Below are positions 27,005-35,813 of a stretch of 35,973 nucleotides of DNA, in pieces. The DNA lies in NCBI GenBank assembly GCA_018716115.1, contig DVKF01000030.1:1-35973 (forward strand), given 5' to 3'. Position 1 is the first letter of the stretch; every line of letters begins with the position of its first letter. This DNA comes from Candidatus Alloscybalousia intestinigallinarum (GTDB lineage: Bacteria; Bacillota_I; Bacilli_A; RF39; UBA660). Both the position numbers and the translations under genes were made by a program. The notes below the pieces were generated by a model, which did no database searches, had not been told where the DNA came from, and was given only the letters and a program-made list of their open reading frames with translations.

Positions 27005-27970
27005 ATGAATATATTAAACTACGCCAGAGAATTAAAAAGAAAAATTAAGACCCACCAGACGATTTTTATCGTTGGTCATCAAAATTTAGATTTAGATGCT
27101 ATTGGAAGTGCTTTAGGACTACATTATATTATTCAAAAATATCGCAAAGAATCTTATATTATTATCGATGACCAAGTTCATGAATTAGGCGTTGAGAAAA
27201 TCATCAAAGAACAGCCAAAAAGAATATTTATAACTAGTCAAGATATAGAAGGAAAGAAAACCAAAAAAAATTTATTAATCGTTGTCGATACGAATAAGAT
27301 CAATTTATTATCTAATCCTAAAATATTAGATGATTTTGACGATATTATTGTAATTGACCATCACCAAACTAATGAATATACGATTGATTGTGGCTTATTG
27401 ATCGTCGATAAAGAATCCTCTTCAACATGCGAGATGATTACACAACTACTTAGTCATTACAGAATAAAAGTTCCACCAGAAATAGCGACAATTATTCTAT
27501 CTGGTATTGTATTAGATACGAATAATTTTGTTTTAAAAACCCAAGCTAAAACATACTTTATGGCTTATTATTTAGCTTCTTTTGGTGCTGATCCCAAAAA
27601 AGTTCAGTATTATTTAAAGCAGAATATTAAAGAGTATATTGCTAGGCAAAAAGTAATTACGAACATCGAGATAATTAAAGAAAAATACGCCGTTACGACT
27701 GGAGTAGAGAAAATTAGATATAAACGTGAAGAGCTTGCGAAAATTGCATCGACACTCATTCAATTCAATGATATTGAAGCGAGTTTTGTAATCGGATGGA
27801 ATCAAGATAATAAAGTAGGAATAAGTGCTCGTAGTGAAGGAAGATTAAATGTCGGAAAAGTGATGGAAAAACTAGGTGGCGGTGGTGATGATCATGATGC
27901 CGCAACCCAACTGGAGGCAACTTCAATTCAAGAAGTAAAAACGAAACTATTAGCCATCTTAAATGAGTAG
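27005..27970 (+). CDS. Stand-alone DHH-DHHA1 phosphoesterase (GdpP catalytic part)
   Basis: Probably a c-di-AMP or related dinucleotide phosphodiesterase. 321 residues: the DHH domain with metal ligands H25, D29, D31 (GHQNLDLDAIGSALG), D95 (VVDTN), D118-H119-H120 (the DHH motif) and D171 (VLDTNNF), then DHHA1 with GGGGDDHDAATQ (291-302). GdpP at this locus (before rplI-dnaB) normally has about 650 residues with two membrane helices, PAS and GGDEF domains in front; these are absent. AAGGAGG fixes the start and a promoter lies 50 bases upstream, so this is not a simple truncation by frameshift. Alternatives are a DhhP/Pde2-like pApA or c-di-AMP hydrolase, or an NrnA-type nanoRNase. Confidence 0.85.
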   Translation: MNILNYARELKRKIKTHQTIFIVGHQNLDLDAIGSALGLHYIIQKYRKESYIIIDDQVHELGVEKIIKEQPKRIFITSQDIEGKKTKKNLLIVVDTNKINLLSNPKILDDFDDIIVIDHHQTNEYTIDCGLLIVDKESSSTCEMITQLLSHYRIKVPPEIATIILSGIVLDTNNFVLKTQAKTYFMAYYLASFGADPKKVQYYLKQNIKEYIARQKVITNIEIIKEKYAVTTGVEKIRYKREELAKIASTLIQFNDIEASFVIGWNQDNKVGISARSEGRLNVGKVMEKLGGGGDDHDAATQLEATSIQEVKTKLLAILNE

Positions 27971-27983
27971 GGGGAGATAATTT

Positions 27984-28424
27984 ATGAAAGTTATATTTGT
28001 TAAAGATTTAAAAAAGCAAGCCAAAAAAGGCGATATCAAAGAAGTAAAAGATGGATATGCAAAAAACTATTTAATTAAAAATGGTTATGCTATTCAAATG
28101 ACGGAAAAAAACTTAGAAGTCTATGAAGAAGAAAAACAAAAACATCAACAAGAACAAGACACTAAACGCCAAGAAGCTCTAAAACAAAAAGAAGAATTGG
28201 AAAAATTAACTTTATTATTTAAAGTTAAAACGGGAGAACAAGATAAAGTTTTTGGTAGTGTAAGTCCCAAACAAATCAAAGATGAATTGCATAAAAAAGG
28301 GTACAAAATTGAAAAAAGACAGATTGAACTGATTAGTAATTTAACTACTTTAGGATATCATCAAGTAAAGATAAATCTTTTTAAAGAAGTTGTTGCCACA
28401 ATAAAAGTACAATTAGTCAAATAA
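27984..28424 (+). CDS. rplI: 50S ribosomal protein L9
   Basis: L9 binds 23S rRNA near domain V. 146 residues: the N-terminal domain MKVIFVKDLKKQAKKGDIKE followed by VKDGYAKNYLI (the L9 signature), a long charged connecting helix rich in Glu/Lys/Gln (about 45-75), and the C-terminal domain ending VVATIKVQLV. GGGGGAG precedes the ATG. DHH gene-rplI-dnaB is the conserved order. Confidence 0.96.
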   Translation: MKVIFVKDLKKQAKKGDIKEVKDGYAKNYLIKNGYAIQMTEKNLEVYEEEKQKHQQEQDTKRQEALKQKEELEKLTLLFKVKTGEQDKVFGSVSPKQIKDELHKKGYKIEKRQIELISNLTTLGYHQVKINLFKEVVATIKVQLVK

Positions 28425-28442
28425 CACCCGGAGGTGAAGAAT

Positions 28443-29804
28443 ATGGCAACTAAAACTATACCTAATGATCTTGTCGCAGAACAGTCTGTTTTAGGGGCAA
28501 TGTTTTTATCGAAGTTAGCTATCGAAAAAGCAACAGAAAAACTAACCAAAAGAAGTTTTTATAATGAGAAAAATGGTATTATTTTTTCTGTACTTGCTGA
28601 TTTATATGATAAAAAAGTGCCTATTGATTTAACGACAGTAACCGCAGAATTAAATCAAACGAGTAAATTAAATGAAGTTGGTGGCGTTGAATATTTAACA
28701 GAGATTATCGATACCGTTCCAACCGCCGCAAATATTGATTACTATATTAAAATAGTAGAAGATAATGCGATGCTTAGAGATGTTATTGATACTTCGACAG
28801 AAATAGCTACCCTTGCTTATGAACATGAAGGCGAAGTAACAGAAGTATTGGACCAAGTGGAACGTAAAATTGTTGGTATTATAAAAAACCGGCGCAGTAG
28901 TGAATTTAGAAAAATTCAAGAAGTATTAAATGATGTTCAATCAAATTTAGAAAAGTTAGCTCAATCTAAAGGAGAAATAACTGGTATCCCAACGGGATGG
29001 TATGAACTAGATAAATTAACTTCAGGTCTTCAAGAAAACCAACTAATTATTCTAGCTGCCCGTCCAGCGATGGGAAAAACCGCTTTTGCCCTAAATCTAG
29101 CTACTAATGTTGCAATCAATACCGATAAAAGTGTCGCTATTTTCTCCTTAGAAATGGGAGCTGAACAGTTAGCTAGTCGTATCATCTCTTCTTTAGGACA
29201 AATAGAAGGACAGAAACTAACGAATGGTAATTTACTAAATAATGATTGGAAACGAATTACTGAAGCCAAAAGTCAATTAGCTGGTGCTAAACTTTATATT
29301 TCTGATGATGCCGGAGTTACCGTCGGAGAATTAAAAACAAAATGCCGTCGGTTAGCGACAAGTGAAGATGGGCTAGATCTTGTTATTATCGATCACTTAC
29401 AACTTCTAACGATGGGTGGCAATTATGGAAACAACCGTCAGGCTGAAATGACAGATATTTCTAGAAGTTTGAAAAAAATGGCTATGGAACTAAATATCCC
29501 AGTAATTGCGCTTGCTCAGCTATCTCGTGGTGTAGAAAGTAGAGAAGACAAACGCCCGAAAATGAGCGACTTGAGGGAATCAGGATCAATTGAACAAGAT
29601 GCTGATATTGTAGCTTTGCTATATCGTGATGATTATTATCAAACAATAAAAGATAGTAATGAAGCGCCTGATCCTAGCTTAAGTGAACTAATTATCGGTA
29701 AACATCGTAATGGTCCAACTGGAAAAATAGATTTACTATTTAGAAAAAGTACCAGTACCTTTTTAAATTTTATTAAAGATAGTAGAGGTGAAGAAAATGG
29801 ATAA
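28443..29804 (+). CDS. dnaB: Replicative DNA helicase (DnaB-type; DnaC in B. subtilis)
   Basis: A hexameric helicase that unwinds DNA at the fork. 453 residues: the N-terminal helical domain (NDLVAEQSVLGAMFL), a linker, then the RecA-like domain with Walker A ARPAMGKTA (206-214), Walker B LVIIDHLQLL, the DLRESGSIEQDAD motif and the late KHRNGPTGKIDLLF. No intein is present. The ATG at 28443 has CGGAGGTG six bases upstream; a GTG at 28434 lies inside that site. The last eight bases overlap the following hydrolase gene. Confidence 0.97.
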   Translation: MATKTIPNDLVAEQSVLGAMFLSKLAIEKATEKLTKRSFYNEKNGIIFSVLADLYDKKVPIDLTTVTAELNQTSKLNEVGGVEYLTEIIDTVPTAANIDYYIKIVEDNAMLRDVIDTSTEIATLAYEHEGEVTEVLDQVERKIVGIIKNRRSSEFRKIQEVLNDVQSNLEKLAQSKGEITGIPTGWYELDKLTSGLQENQLIILAARPAMGKTAFALNLATNVAINTDKSVAIFSLEMGAEQLASRIISSLGQIEGQKLTNGNLLNNDWKRITEAKSQLAGAKLYISDDAGVTVGELKTKCRRLATSEDGLDLVIIDHLQLLTMGGNYGNNRQAEMTDISRSLKKMAMELNIPVIALAQLSRGVESREDKRPKMSDLRESGSIEQDADIVALLYRDDYYQTIKDSNEAPDPSLSELIIGKHRNGPTGKIDLLFRKSTSTFLNFIKDSRGEENG

Positions 29805-31341
29805 AAAGACAACTGTTTTGACAATCATTGCCCTAATCATTACAGGAGTTGTCGTCTATTTAGGTTCTAATCCGACAACGACCTATGCAAAAATATTAGG
29901 AATGACTAGTAACAATGAGCCAAGACAGTTATATCATATCTATCTTGGTGGTGAATCCTTAGGATTAATTGAATCAAAAGAAGAATTGGAGAACTTTATC
30001 GACGAAAAGCAAAGTGTAATAAAAGAAAAATACGAAGTAGATAAAGTTTATGTTCCTAATGATTTAGACATTGTTCAAGAGATTACTTATGACCAGAATA
30101 TTTCTTCCATCGAAGATATTTATCAAAAGATTCAAGAGAAAAAAGGAAGCGAAGCCTTTACCATAGATGGTTATAAAATCGTAATTGACGGGATTGAAAA
30201 AGAAACAGAAGGAGGAGAAACAGAAACTACTCCAGATATTGTTTTGTATGTTTTGGATAAAGAAATCTTTACAAATTCAGTAGAAAAAACAATTACTTCC
30301 TTTATTGATGAGGATAGTTACCAAGACTTTTTAAATGATACTCAAGATGAAATTCAAGAAACTGGTACAATTATCGAGGATCTATATATTCAAAATAATA
30401 TCAGTATCCATAAAGGACGCATTCCAACTGAAGAGAAAATTTATTTAACAGAAGATGAACTAAGTAAATATCTTCTTTTTGGAACCGTTGAAGACCAAGC
30501 TACTTATACCGTTCAAGAAGGAGATACAATTGAAGATATTGCGTTCAACAACAAATTATCTCCAGAAGAATTTTTAATTGCCAATACTGAGTATAATACA
30601 ACTTCTGATCTATTATATCCAGGTAAGGAAGTTGTGTTAGGGGTAATCCAACCGCAATTCGATACGGTAGAAGAAACTCACGTAGTTTCAAAAAAGACAG
30701 TAGAAATCCAAACCGTTTACGAAGATGATCCTAATCAATATACTGGATATGAAAAAGTAAAACAGGAAGGTTCAGAAGGCTTGAGTTTAGTTACAGAAAA
30801 GCAGAAATTAGTAAATGGGGAAATTACTACTGTAGTTCCGGTATCGGAAGAAGTATTAGTGCCTGCGGTCAATAAAATCATTGTTCGTGGAACGAAACAA
30901 CGGGTAAATAGTTCTACTTCAATTTCCAACCAGGAAGTACCAGTAGGAATCGGTAGCTGGGTATGGCCAACGACTGTACCATATACAATTTCTAGTAGTT
31001 TTGGTTATCGATGGGGAAAACTACATGAAGGAATCGATATCAGCGGTATTGGTCGTGGTTCCCCAATTAAAGCTGCTAATAACGGACTTGTTGTTCAGTC
31101 TGGATATACTAGAACAAATGGAAACTATATTGTTATCGCTCATAGTAATGGTTATTATACGATGTATGCACATATGAATTCACGTATTCGTGAAGCAGGA
31201 GATGTTGTTATGGCAGGCGATCAAATCGGAACTGCAGGAGATAGTGGATTTGCTACCGGTGTACATTTACACTTTGCAATATACCGTGGAATGCCATATC
31301 GTGGTGGAGTAGCAATTAGTCCGTTTACGATTTTTAGATGA
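29797..31341 (+). CDS. Cell-wall M23 endopeptidase with LysM and G5 domains
   Basis: A secreted or membrane-anchored peptidoglycan hydrolase, 514 residues. An N-terminal membrane/signal helix (about 5-23) is followed by an acidic region with no recognised domain (40-235), LysM (about 237-282, YTVQEGDTIEDIA), a G5-type domain (about 288-368, ending VNKIIVRGTK) and a C-terminal M23 peptidase. The zinc and catalytic residues are present: H410 and D414 (HEGID), H459 (YAHMN), H490-L-H492. The ATG at 29797 with AGAGGTG is preferred over an upstream GTG inside that site. It overlaps dnaB, and its TGA overlaps walJ, so the three are translationally linked. Confidence 0.92.
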   Translation: MDKKTTVLTIIALIITGVVVYLGSNPTTTYAKILGMTSNNEPRQLYHIYLGGESLGLIESKEELENFIDEKQSVIKEKYEVDKVYVPNDLDIVQEITYDQNISSIEDIYQKIQEKKGSEAFTIDGYKIVIDGIEKETEGGETETTPDIVLYVLDKEIFTNSVEKTITSFIDEDSYQDFLNDTQDEIQETGTIIEDLYIQNNISIHKGRIPTEEKIYLTEDELSKYLLFGTVEDQATYTVQEGDTIEDIAFNNKLSPEEFLIANTEYNTTSDLLYPGKEVVLGVIQPQFDTVEETHVVSKKTVEIQTVYEDDPNQYTGYEKVKQEGSEGLSLVTEKQKLVNGEITTVVPVSEEVLVPAVNKIIVRGTKQRVNSSTSISNQEVPVGIGSWVWPTTVPYTISSSFGYRWGKLHEGIDISGIGRGSPIKAANNGLVVQSGYTRTNGNYIVIAHSNGYYTMYAHMNSRIREAGDVVMAGDQIGTAGDSGFATGVHLHFAIYRGMPYRGGVAISPFTIFR

Positions 31342-32099
31342 TGAAAGTAAAAGTATTGGCAAGTGGTTCTAAAGGAAATTGTACTTATATTGAAACAAAG
31401 AAAAGTAAAATTCTAATCGATATTGGAATCACTTATCAACATTTAGCTTCCGAATTGGCACCCCTAAATCGAACGCCAAACGACTTAGATGCGATATTGA
31501 TTACCCATACTCATTCTGATCATATTAAAGGTTTACAAGGACTTGTAAGAAAAACCAATCTCCCTGTTTATGTGAGCGAAAAAATGATGGTGGATCTTCA
31601 AGAAAAAATCCCAGTTACCGTTTGTCGATACTTAGAAGAACATTTTTTCTTAAATGATATTGAAGTAGAAATTATGCATACTTCCCACGATGTCGATTCA
31701 GTTGGTTATATTTTATCTAATGATAAAACAAGTATCGTATACGTAACGGATACAGGTTATATTAACCGTCGTTATCTAAACCGAATGAAAAATAAAGACT
31801 TATATATCATAGAAAGTAATCATGACGAAAAAATGTTGATGGATGGTCCTTATCCTTTTATTCTGAAACAGCGAGTATTAAGTGATAAAGGACACTTGTC
31901 TAATCATACGGCAGCTAAGTATCTGCAAGAAATTGTTGGCGATAAAACTAAGTACATTATTTTAGCGCATATCAGTGAGAATAATAATACAGAAGAACTA
32001 GCCTATCAGACAACGAAAGAAGTTTTAGAAGAAAATCATCTAGATAAACCCATCATCGTCGCTAAGCAACATGAATCATTAGAGACAATCGAGGTATAA
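31338..32099 (+). CDS. walJ: MBL-fold metallohydrolase WalJ (YycJ)
   Basis: A metallo-beta-lactamase-fold protein, in other Bacillota linked to the WalRK operon and to coordination of cell division and DNA metabolism. 253 residues begin VKVLASGSKGNCTYIE and carry the metal motif HTHSDH (57-62), SHDV-type TSHDV and later GHLSNHTA, typical of YycJ. There is no ribosome site; the ATG overlaps the previous stop, implying coupled translation. The usual upstream walR, walK, walH and walI are not here; only walJ and rlmH of that cluster remain. Confidence 0.9.
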   Translation: MMKVKVLASGSKGNCTYIETKKSKILIDIGITYQHLASELAPLNRTPNDLDAILITHTHSDHIKGLQGLVRKTNLPVYVSEKMMVDLQEKIPVTVCRYLEEHFFLNDIEVEIMHTSHDVDSVGYILSNDKTSIVYVTDTGYINRRYLNRMKNKDLYIIESNHDEKMLMDGPYPFILKQRVLSDKGHLSNHTAAKYLQEIVGDKTKYIILAHISENNNTEELAYQTTKEVLEENHLDKPIIVAKQHESLETIEV

Positions 32100-32100
32100 A

Positions 32101-32556
32101 ATGATTAAAATAATTTGTATTGGAAAATTAAAAGAGAAATATTGGCAAGATTCTTGCGAGGAATATCGAAAAAGATTAGAAAAATATACTAAATTAGAAA
32201 TTGTTGAATTAGCAGATGAAAAAAGTGATGATGAAAAAGTTTGTTTAATTAAAGAGAAAGAAAGAATCGAAAAAGTATTAAATCCCAAAGATTATCTAAT
32301 TACTTTAGAAATTGATGGCAATCAAGTGGATTCATTGACGCTTGCGCAGAAACTTGATCGTCTTCAGACACAAAATAGTACCATTACTTTTTTGATTGGT
32401 GGCTCTCATGGTATCCACGAAGAGATAAAAAAATTAGCCAATGAGCATCTTTCTTTTTCTAAATTAACTTTTCCCCATCAACTATTTCGCCTACTCCTTC
32501 TTGAACAGCTTTACCGAAGCTACAAAATTATTAATCACGAAAAGTATCATAAATAA
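32101..32556 (+). CDS. rlmH: 23S rRNA (pseudouridine-1915-N3)-methyltransferase RlmH
   Basis: A SPOUT-family SAM-dependent enzyme that methylates pseudouridine 1915 of 23S rRNA. 151 residues, slightly shorter than the usual 155-159. Segments typical of RlmH are IGKLKEKYW at the start, LEIDGNQVDS, FLIGGSHG (the knot SAM loop), LTFPHQLFRLLLLEQLYR and the invariant ending INHEKYHK. GAGGTATAAA precedes the ATG, one base after walJ. Confidence 0.96.
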   Translation: MIKIICIGKLKEKYWQDSCEEYRKRLEKYTKLEIVELADEKSDDEKVCLIKEKERIEKVLNPKDYLITLEIDGNQVDSLTLAQKLDRLQTQNSTITFLIGGSHGIHEEIKKLANEHLSFSKLTFPHQLFRLLLLEQLYRSYKIINHEKYHK

Positions 32557-32589
32557 AGAATACGACCAAATAAGTCGCATTCTTTTTTT
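32555..32589 (+). terminator. Terminator after rlmH
   Basis: AAAGAATACGAC / GTCGCATTCTTT (one mismatch) with a 7-base loop, ending in seven T. Confidence 0.75.
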
Positions 32590-32641
32590 GCATATAAGTT
32601 AACTATAAGTGAATTTTGTCCTCTTTGTTTTATCTCTCTTC

Positions 32642-32647
32642 TATAAT
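32642..32647 (+). promoter_or_regulatory. -10 element of the XRE regulator
   Basis: TATAAT 20 bases before the start. The nearest -35-like TTGTCC (32616-32621) is 20 bases away, and the interval is a pyrimidine-rich tract. The TSS would fall close to the ribosome site. Confidence 0.45.
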
Positions 32648-32666
32648 GAAAACAAGAGGTAACAAT

Positions 32667-33032
32667 ATGTTAATTTTTCAAAAACGATTAAAAGAGATTA
32701 GAAAGAAAAGACATTTAACTCAAGAAGAAGTAGGTACAGCTTTACATATTAGTAAAAACGAAATTTGTAACTATGAGATTGGAAAAAGAATCCCGCCATT
32801 AGAAACGTTAATTAAACTAGCGGATTTTTTAGAAGTTGATTTTCTATGGTTAATTGGTCAAGAAATCGTGTTAAAGAAAGAAAAAGAAAGAACAATAAAA
32901 TTATCCGATTTAGATTTAAAAATACTACGTTCTATTAAAGAATCTAATCAGGTATATATGAAATTTTTAACAGATCCAGAACGAACGGTTAAAGAAATAG
33001 AATTTTATTTAAAAAAACAACATAACGAATAA
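32667..33032 (+). CDS. XRE-family transcriptional regulator
   Basis: 121 residues. The N-terminal Cro/CI helix-turn-helix (about 5-60) reads FQKRLKEIRKKRHLTQEEVG, HISKNEICNYEIGKR and PPLETLIKLADFLEVD, a canonical HTH_3 pattern. The C-terminal half is charged and helical (KEKERTIKLSDLDLKILRSI), perhaps for oligomerization. The ATG at 32667 has AAGAGGT six bases upstream; the frame continues 51 bases further up, but that part contains the promoter. Its target genes are unknown; the AGCS symporter 51 bases downstream is a candidate. Confidence 0.88.
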   Translation: MLIFQKRLKEIRKKRHLTQEEVGTALHISKNEICNYEIGKRIPPLETLIKLADFLEVDFLWLIGQEIVLKKEKERTIKLSDLDLKILRSIKESNQVYMKFLTDPERTVKEIEFYLKKQHNE

Positions 33033-33083
33033 AGTCTTCACATATCGAAAGCAAGTTTATCATAGAATAGTACGGGTGATTCT

Positions 33084-34370
33084 ATGGATATAGTAACCGA
33101 TGTGCTATGGAGTATTGCAACAGTTTGCCTACTAGGAGGAGGCCTTTATTTTTCTTATCGTTTAAAGTTTCCCCAACTTCATCTTCTAAAGTTATTTAAA
33201 ACTTGTGGCGGGAAAAGTAAAAATAGTATTTCTCCCCTTGCTAGTTTAAGTATGTCTTTAGCCGCTAGAATTGGAGTAGGGTCTCTTGCTGGTATTGCGA
33301 TTGCAATCTACATTGGTGGTCCAGGTACTATTTTTTGGATGTGGATCATTACTATATTTACTTCTATTAATGCTTATTGTGAAAGTTACCTAGGCGCAAA
33401 ATATCAAGAAAAGGACGGCAATGAGTACAAAGGAGGCCCAGCTTATTATATTGATAAAGGTTTGAAGAATAAAAAATTAGCAGTAACATATGCAGTTTTG
33501 ATTATTATTGCTTATGTTTTTGGTTTTATGACCATTCAAGCCAACACAATCACTAAATCTATAGGAGAATACTTACCAATTCCTAATTTGATCATCGGTA
33601 TAATCATTGCTTTATTATCCGGAATGATTATTGTTAAAGGGTTAAACGGTATTGTAAATATCACAAGTAAAATGGTACCTATAATGGGAATTGGTTATCT
33701 TTCTGTTTCTGCACTTGTCATCTTTTGTCATTTAAGCCAATTACCAGATATTTTTAAATTAATTATTTCTTCTGCTTTTAATTTTAAAGCGGCGTCATCT
33801 GGTATTCTTACTACTTTTATCATCGGTTTACAGCGAGGAATATTCTCTACTGAGGCTGGCTTAGGCAGTGGCGCTATTGCTTCCTCAACTTCGGGCGTTA
33901 ATGATAAAGTAGGATTAGGACTACTTCAAATTTTAGGTATTTATTTCACCACGTTTATTATCTGTACCTCGACCGCTATTTTAATTCTTCTTTCCGATTA
34001 TCAAACGCTTTCCTTTACTAATCTTAATGGTATCGAAATTACTCAGTATGCCTTAATAAAAGAGTTAGGACAATTTGGAAATATCTTTTTAATCCTTTCT
34101 ATTTTCTTCTTTGCCTTTTCCACTATCCTTGCCGGTTATTATTATGGAGAAAGTAATGTCAAATATTTATTTAAAAAAAATAGTTCTAAACGAGTTTCTT
34201 TACTAAAGTTTGTAACGATATTGCTTTTAATTATCGGTAGTATAATAAGTCCAACGGTTCTATGGAAAATAATCGATATTTTAGTAGCTCTTCTTGCAAT
34301 TATTAATATGTATTGTATGATGAAAATGCGCAAAGAAATTGTCTATGATTATCAAAAATATGGTGAATAA
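33084..34370 (+). CDS. Sodium/amino acid symporter, AGCS family
   Basis: A Na+ (or H+)-coupled alanine/glycine transporter in the membrane, 428 residues with about ten helices. Family markers: SLAARIGVGSLAGIAIAIYIGGPG (the GxGN-like motif with GGPG), KYQEKDGNEYKGGPAYYI, GLQRGIFSTEAGLGSGAIA and YYYGESN. The motif reads RIGVGSLAG instead of the more usual RIGIGNIAG-like form, so selectivity may differ. The usual length is 440-480, so this is a compact member. The ribosome site GGGTGAT is modest. It follows the XRE regulator on the same strand without a terminator between. Confidence 0.9.
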   Translation: MDIVTDVLWSIATVCLLGGGLYFSYRLKFPQLHLLKLFKTCGGKSKNSISPLASLSMSLAARIGVGSLAGIAIAIYIGGPGTIFWMWIITIFTSINAYCESYLGAKYQEKDGNEYKGGPAYYIDKGLKNKKLAVTYAVLIIIAYVFGFMTIQANTITKSIGEYLPIPNLIIGIIIALLSGMIIVKGLNGIVNITSKMVPIMGIGYLSVSALVIFCHLSQLPDIFKLIISSAFNFKAASSGILTTFIIGLQRGIFSTEAGLGSGAIASSTSGVNDKVGLGLLQILGIYFTTFIICTSTAILILLSDYQTLSFTNLNGIEITQYALIKELGQFGNIFLILSIFFFAFSTILAGYYYGESNVKYLFKKNSSKRVSLLKFVTILLLIIGSIISPTVLWKIIDILVALLAIINMYCMMKMRKEIVYDYQKYGE

Positions 34371-34415
34371 TTAGTAAAAATAACCCTCACCTATACTTAA
34401 CTTCGGTCAAAATCC

Positions 34416-34444
34416 TTGTCATTCAAGGTAAAATGTGATAGGAT
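34416..34444 (+). promoter_or_regulatory. Promoter with TSS close to the start codon
   Basis: TTGTCA (34416-34421), 17-base spacer, TAGGAT (34439-34444). The expected TSS is near 34451, only about 11 bases before the next ATG. CCTTG/CAAGG around the -35 forms a small inverted repeat. Confidence 0.6.
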
Positions 34445-34461
34445 AAGACCCGTTAAATGAA

Positions 34462-34911
34462 ATGAAGCAAAAGAATATGGTAAGTGTAGAATTAAGAAAT
34501 CCAGATATAATTTTAACACCAATTACTGAAGAAGAAAAACAGCAAATTGAGAGCAATTTTATGGGAGACGAGAGTATATATGTTTTATATAGACTACCAA
34601 ATTTAGAAGAGATTCATATTGGTATGATGTCATCTTCAATGAGAAGATATTTTCCGATTACTGCAAATGTTTGGAATTTAGAGAAATCAATTTCAAAAGC
34701 TTTTTTCTATAATGGATCCTCAGAGTTGAAAAATAAGGCTCCTACAATAACTGATAGACCTGTTTATAGAGTTATCGCTACTGACGATAGAATAGTCTCT
34801 GGTTATGATATATTAAATGGAACTCCCGAAAATGGTCTTAGAATATGTCTTGAAGATGTAGTAGATGGAAATTATACTTTAAATGCAAATGAATTAAGAA
34901 AATCAAGATAA
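34462..34911 (+). CDS. Hypothetical protein, orphan
   Basis: 149 residues, not recognised; no membrane helix, signal peptide or cysteine-pair motif. It looks like a small soluble alpha/beta protein (VSVELRNPDIILTPITEEEK at the start, DRPVYRVIATDDRIVSGYDI later) with a basic end. There is no Shine-Dalgarno before the ATG at 34462 nor before the internal ATG at 34477, and the predicted transcript start is about 11 bases upstream, so the mRNA would be nearly leaderless. It stands alone between the AGCS symporter and ung with its own promoter and terminator, which suggests an accessory gene. The closing ORF statistics look real, but function is unknown. Confidence 0.65.
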   Translation: MKQKNMVSVELRNPDIILTPITEEEKQQIESNFMGDESIYVLYRLPNLEEIHIGMMSSSMRRYFPITANVWNLEKSISKAFFYNGSSELKNKAPTITDRPVYRVIATDDRIVSGYDILNGTPENGLRICLEDVVDGNYTLNANELRKSR

Positions 34912-34915
34912 TTAT

Positions 34916-34946
34916 AAAAGTAGCATCAGTTTATGGCTACTTTTTC
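34916..34946 (+). terminator. Terminator of the orphan gene
   Basis: AAAAGTAGC / GCTACTTTT stem with an AT-rich loop, then TTTTTCTTTTTTT. Confidence 0.7.
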
Positions 34947-35120
34947 TTTTTTTGAAAAAATATATTTGGTGATTGATTTTATATCAGTTTTCATTGGTAA
35001 ATTTGAAGATAGCTTTCATAGTGTAATAATTTGAGTTTTACTCTGAACTAGGAATAGTTATTTTTTTGGTCAGAAAACGCTAATTATCAAAAATCTCTAT
35101 CCAAATAAACAAGTTTATAT

Positions 35121-35126
35121 TATAAT
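35121..35126 (+). promoter_or_regulatory. -10 element of ung
   Basis: TATAAT 24 bases before the ung start; no clear -35. The remaining intergenic DNA (34947-35120) shows nothing else I can name. Confidence 0.45.
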
Positions 35127-35150
35127 AAAAACTAGAAGTTAGGTGATAAA

Positions 35151-35813
35151 ATGATTGGTAACGATTGGGATGAAGTACTAAAAGAAGAAATGAATAAAGA
35201 CTATTTTCAAGAACTGATTACGAAAGTAAAACAAGAATATCAGCTTCACACTGTCTATCCTCAACCAACAGAGATTTTTAAAGCTTTTCGTAATACCAGT
35301 TATCGCGATACTAAAGTAGTGATTTTAGGACAAGATCCTTATCATGGTGAAAACCAAGCCGAAGGATTATCATTTTCAGTAAAAGTAGGAATTCAGAAAC
35401 CGCCATCGCTTCAAAACATATTTAAAGAATTACATGATGATTTAGGCTGTTCTATTCCTAAAAATGGCAGCTTAGTAGCGTGGTCCAATGAAGGAGTATT
35501 ATTATTAAATAGTGTATTAACTGTCGAAGCTCATCATCCGATGTCTCATAAAAACTTTGGTTGGGAAACGTTTACCGATGCGGTGATTGAAAAGTTAAAT
35601 CAGAAAGAAACTCCAGTTGTTTTTATCCTTTGGGGAAGTTATGCGAGAAGTAAAAAGAAGTTAATTACTAACCCTAATCACTGTATTATTGAATCCGCTC
35701 ATCCATCCCCTCTATCTGCTTATAACGGTTTTTTTGGTAGTAGACCTTTTTCTAAAACCAATAACTTCTTAATAAGCAAAGGACTTAAGCCGATTGATTG
35801 GGAAATAAAATAA
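35151..35813 (+). CDS. ung: Uracil-DNA glycosylase
   Basis: Family-1 UDG removes uracil from DNA to start base-excision repair. 220 residues, the usual size. The water-activating motif is GQDPYHG (in VVILGQDPYHGENQAEGLSF) and the DNA-intercalating loop is HPSPLSAYNGFFGSRPFS; NEGVLLLNSVLTVE and FILWGSYA are also typical. AGGTGATA precedes the ATG. It ends the arm seen here and is followed by two terminators. Uracil repair complements dTMP supply; whether the TS-like gene provides that supply is not known. Confidence 0.97.
   Translation: MIGNDWDEVLKEEMNKDYFQELITKVKQEYQLHTVYPQPTEIFKAFRNTSYRDTKVVILGQDPYHGENQAEGLSFSVKVGIQKPPSLQNIFKELHDDLGCSIPKNGSLVAWSNEGVLLLNSVLTVEAHHPMSHKNFGWETFTDAVIEKLNQKETPVVFILWGSYARSKKKLITNPNHCIIESAHPSPLSAYNGFFGSRPFSKTNNFLISKGLKPIDWEIK

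Noticed and set aside
30735..30929. Minus-strand frame within the M23 gene
   Set aside because: It is antisense to the G5 domain and has no supporting signals.
32616..32666. Longer XRE start at 32616
   Set aside because: The stretch contains the TATAAT promoter element and precedes the clear ribosome site.
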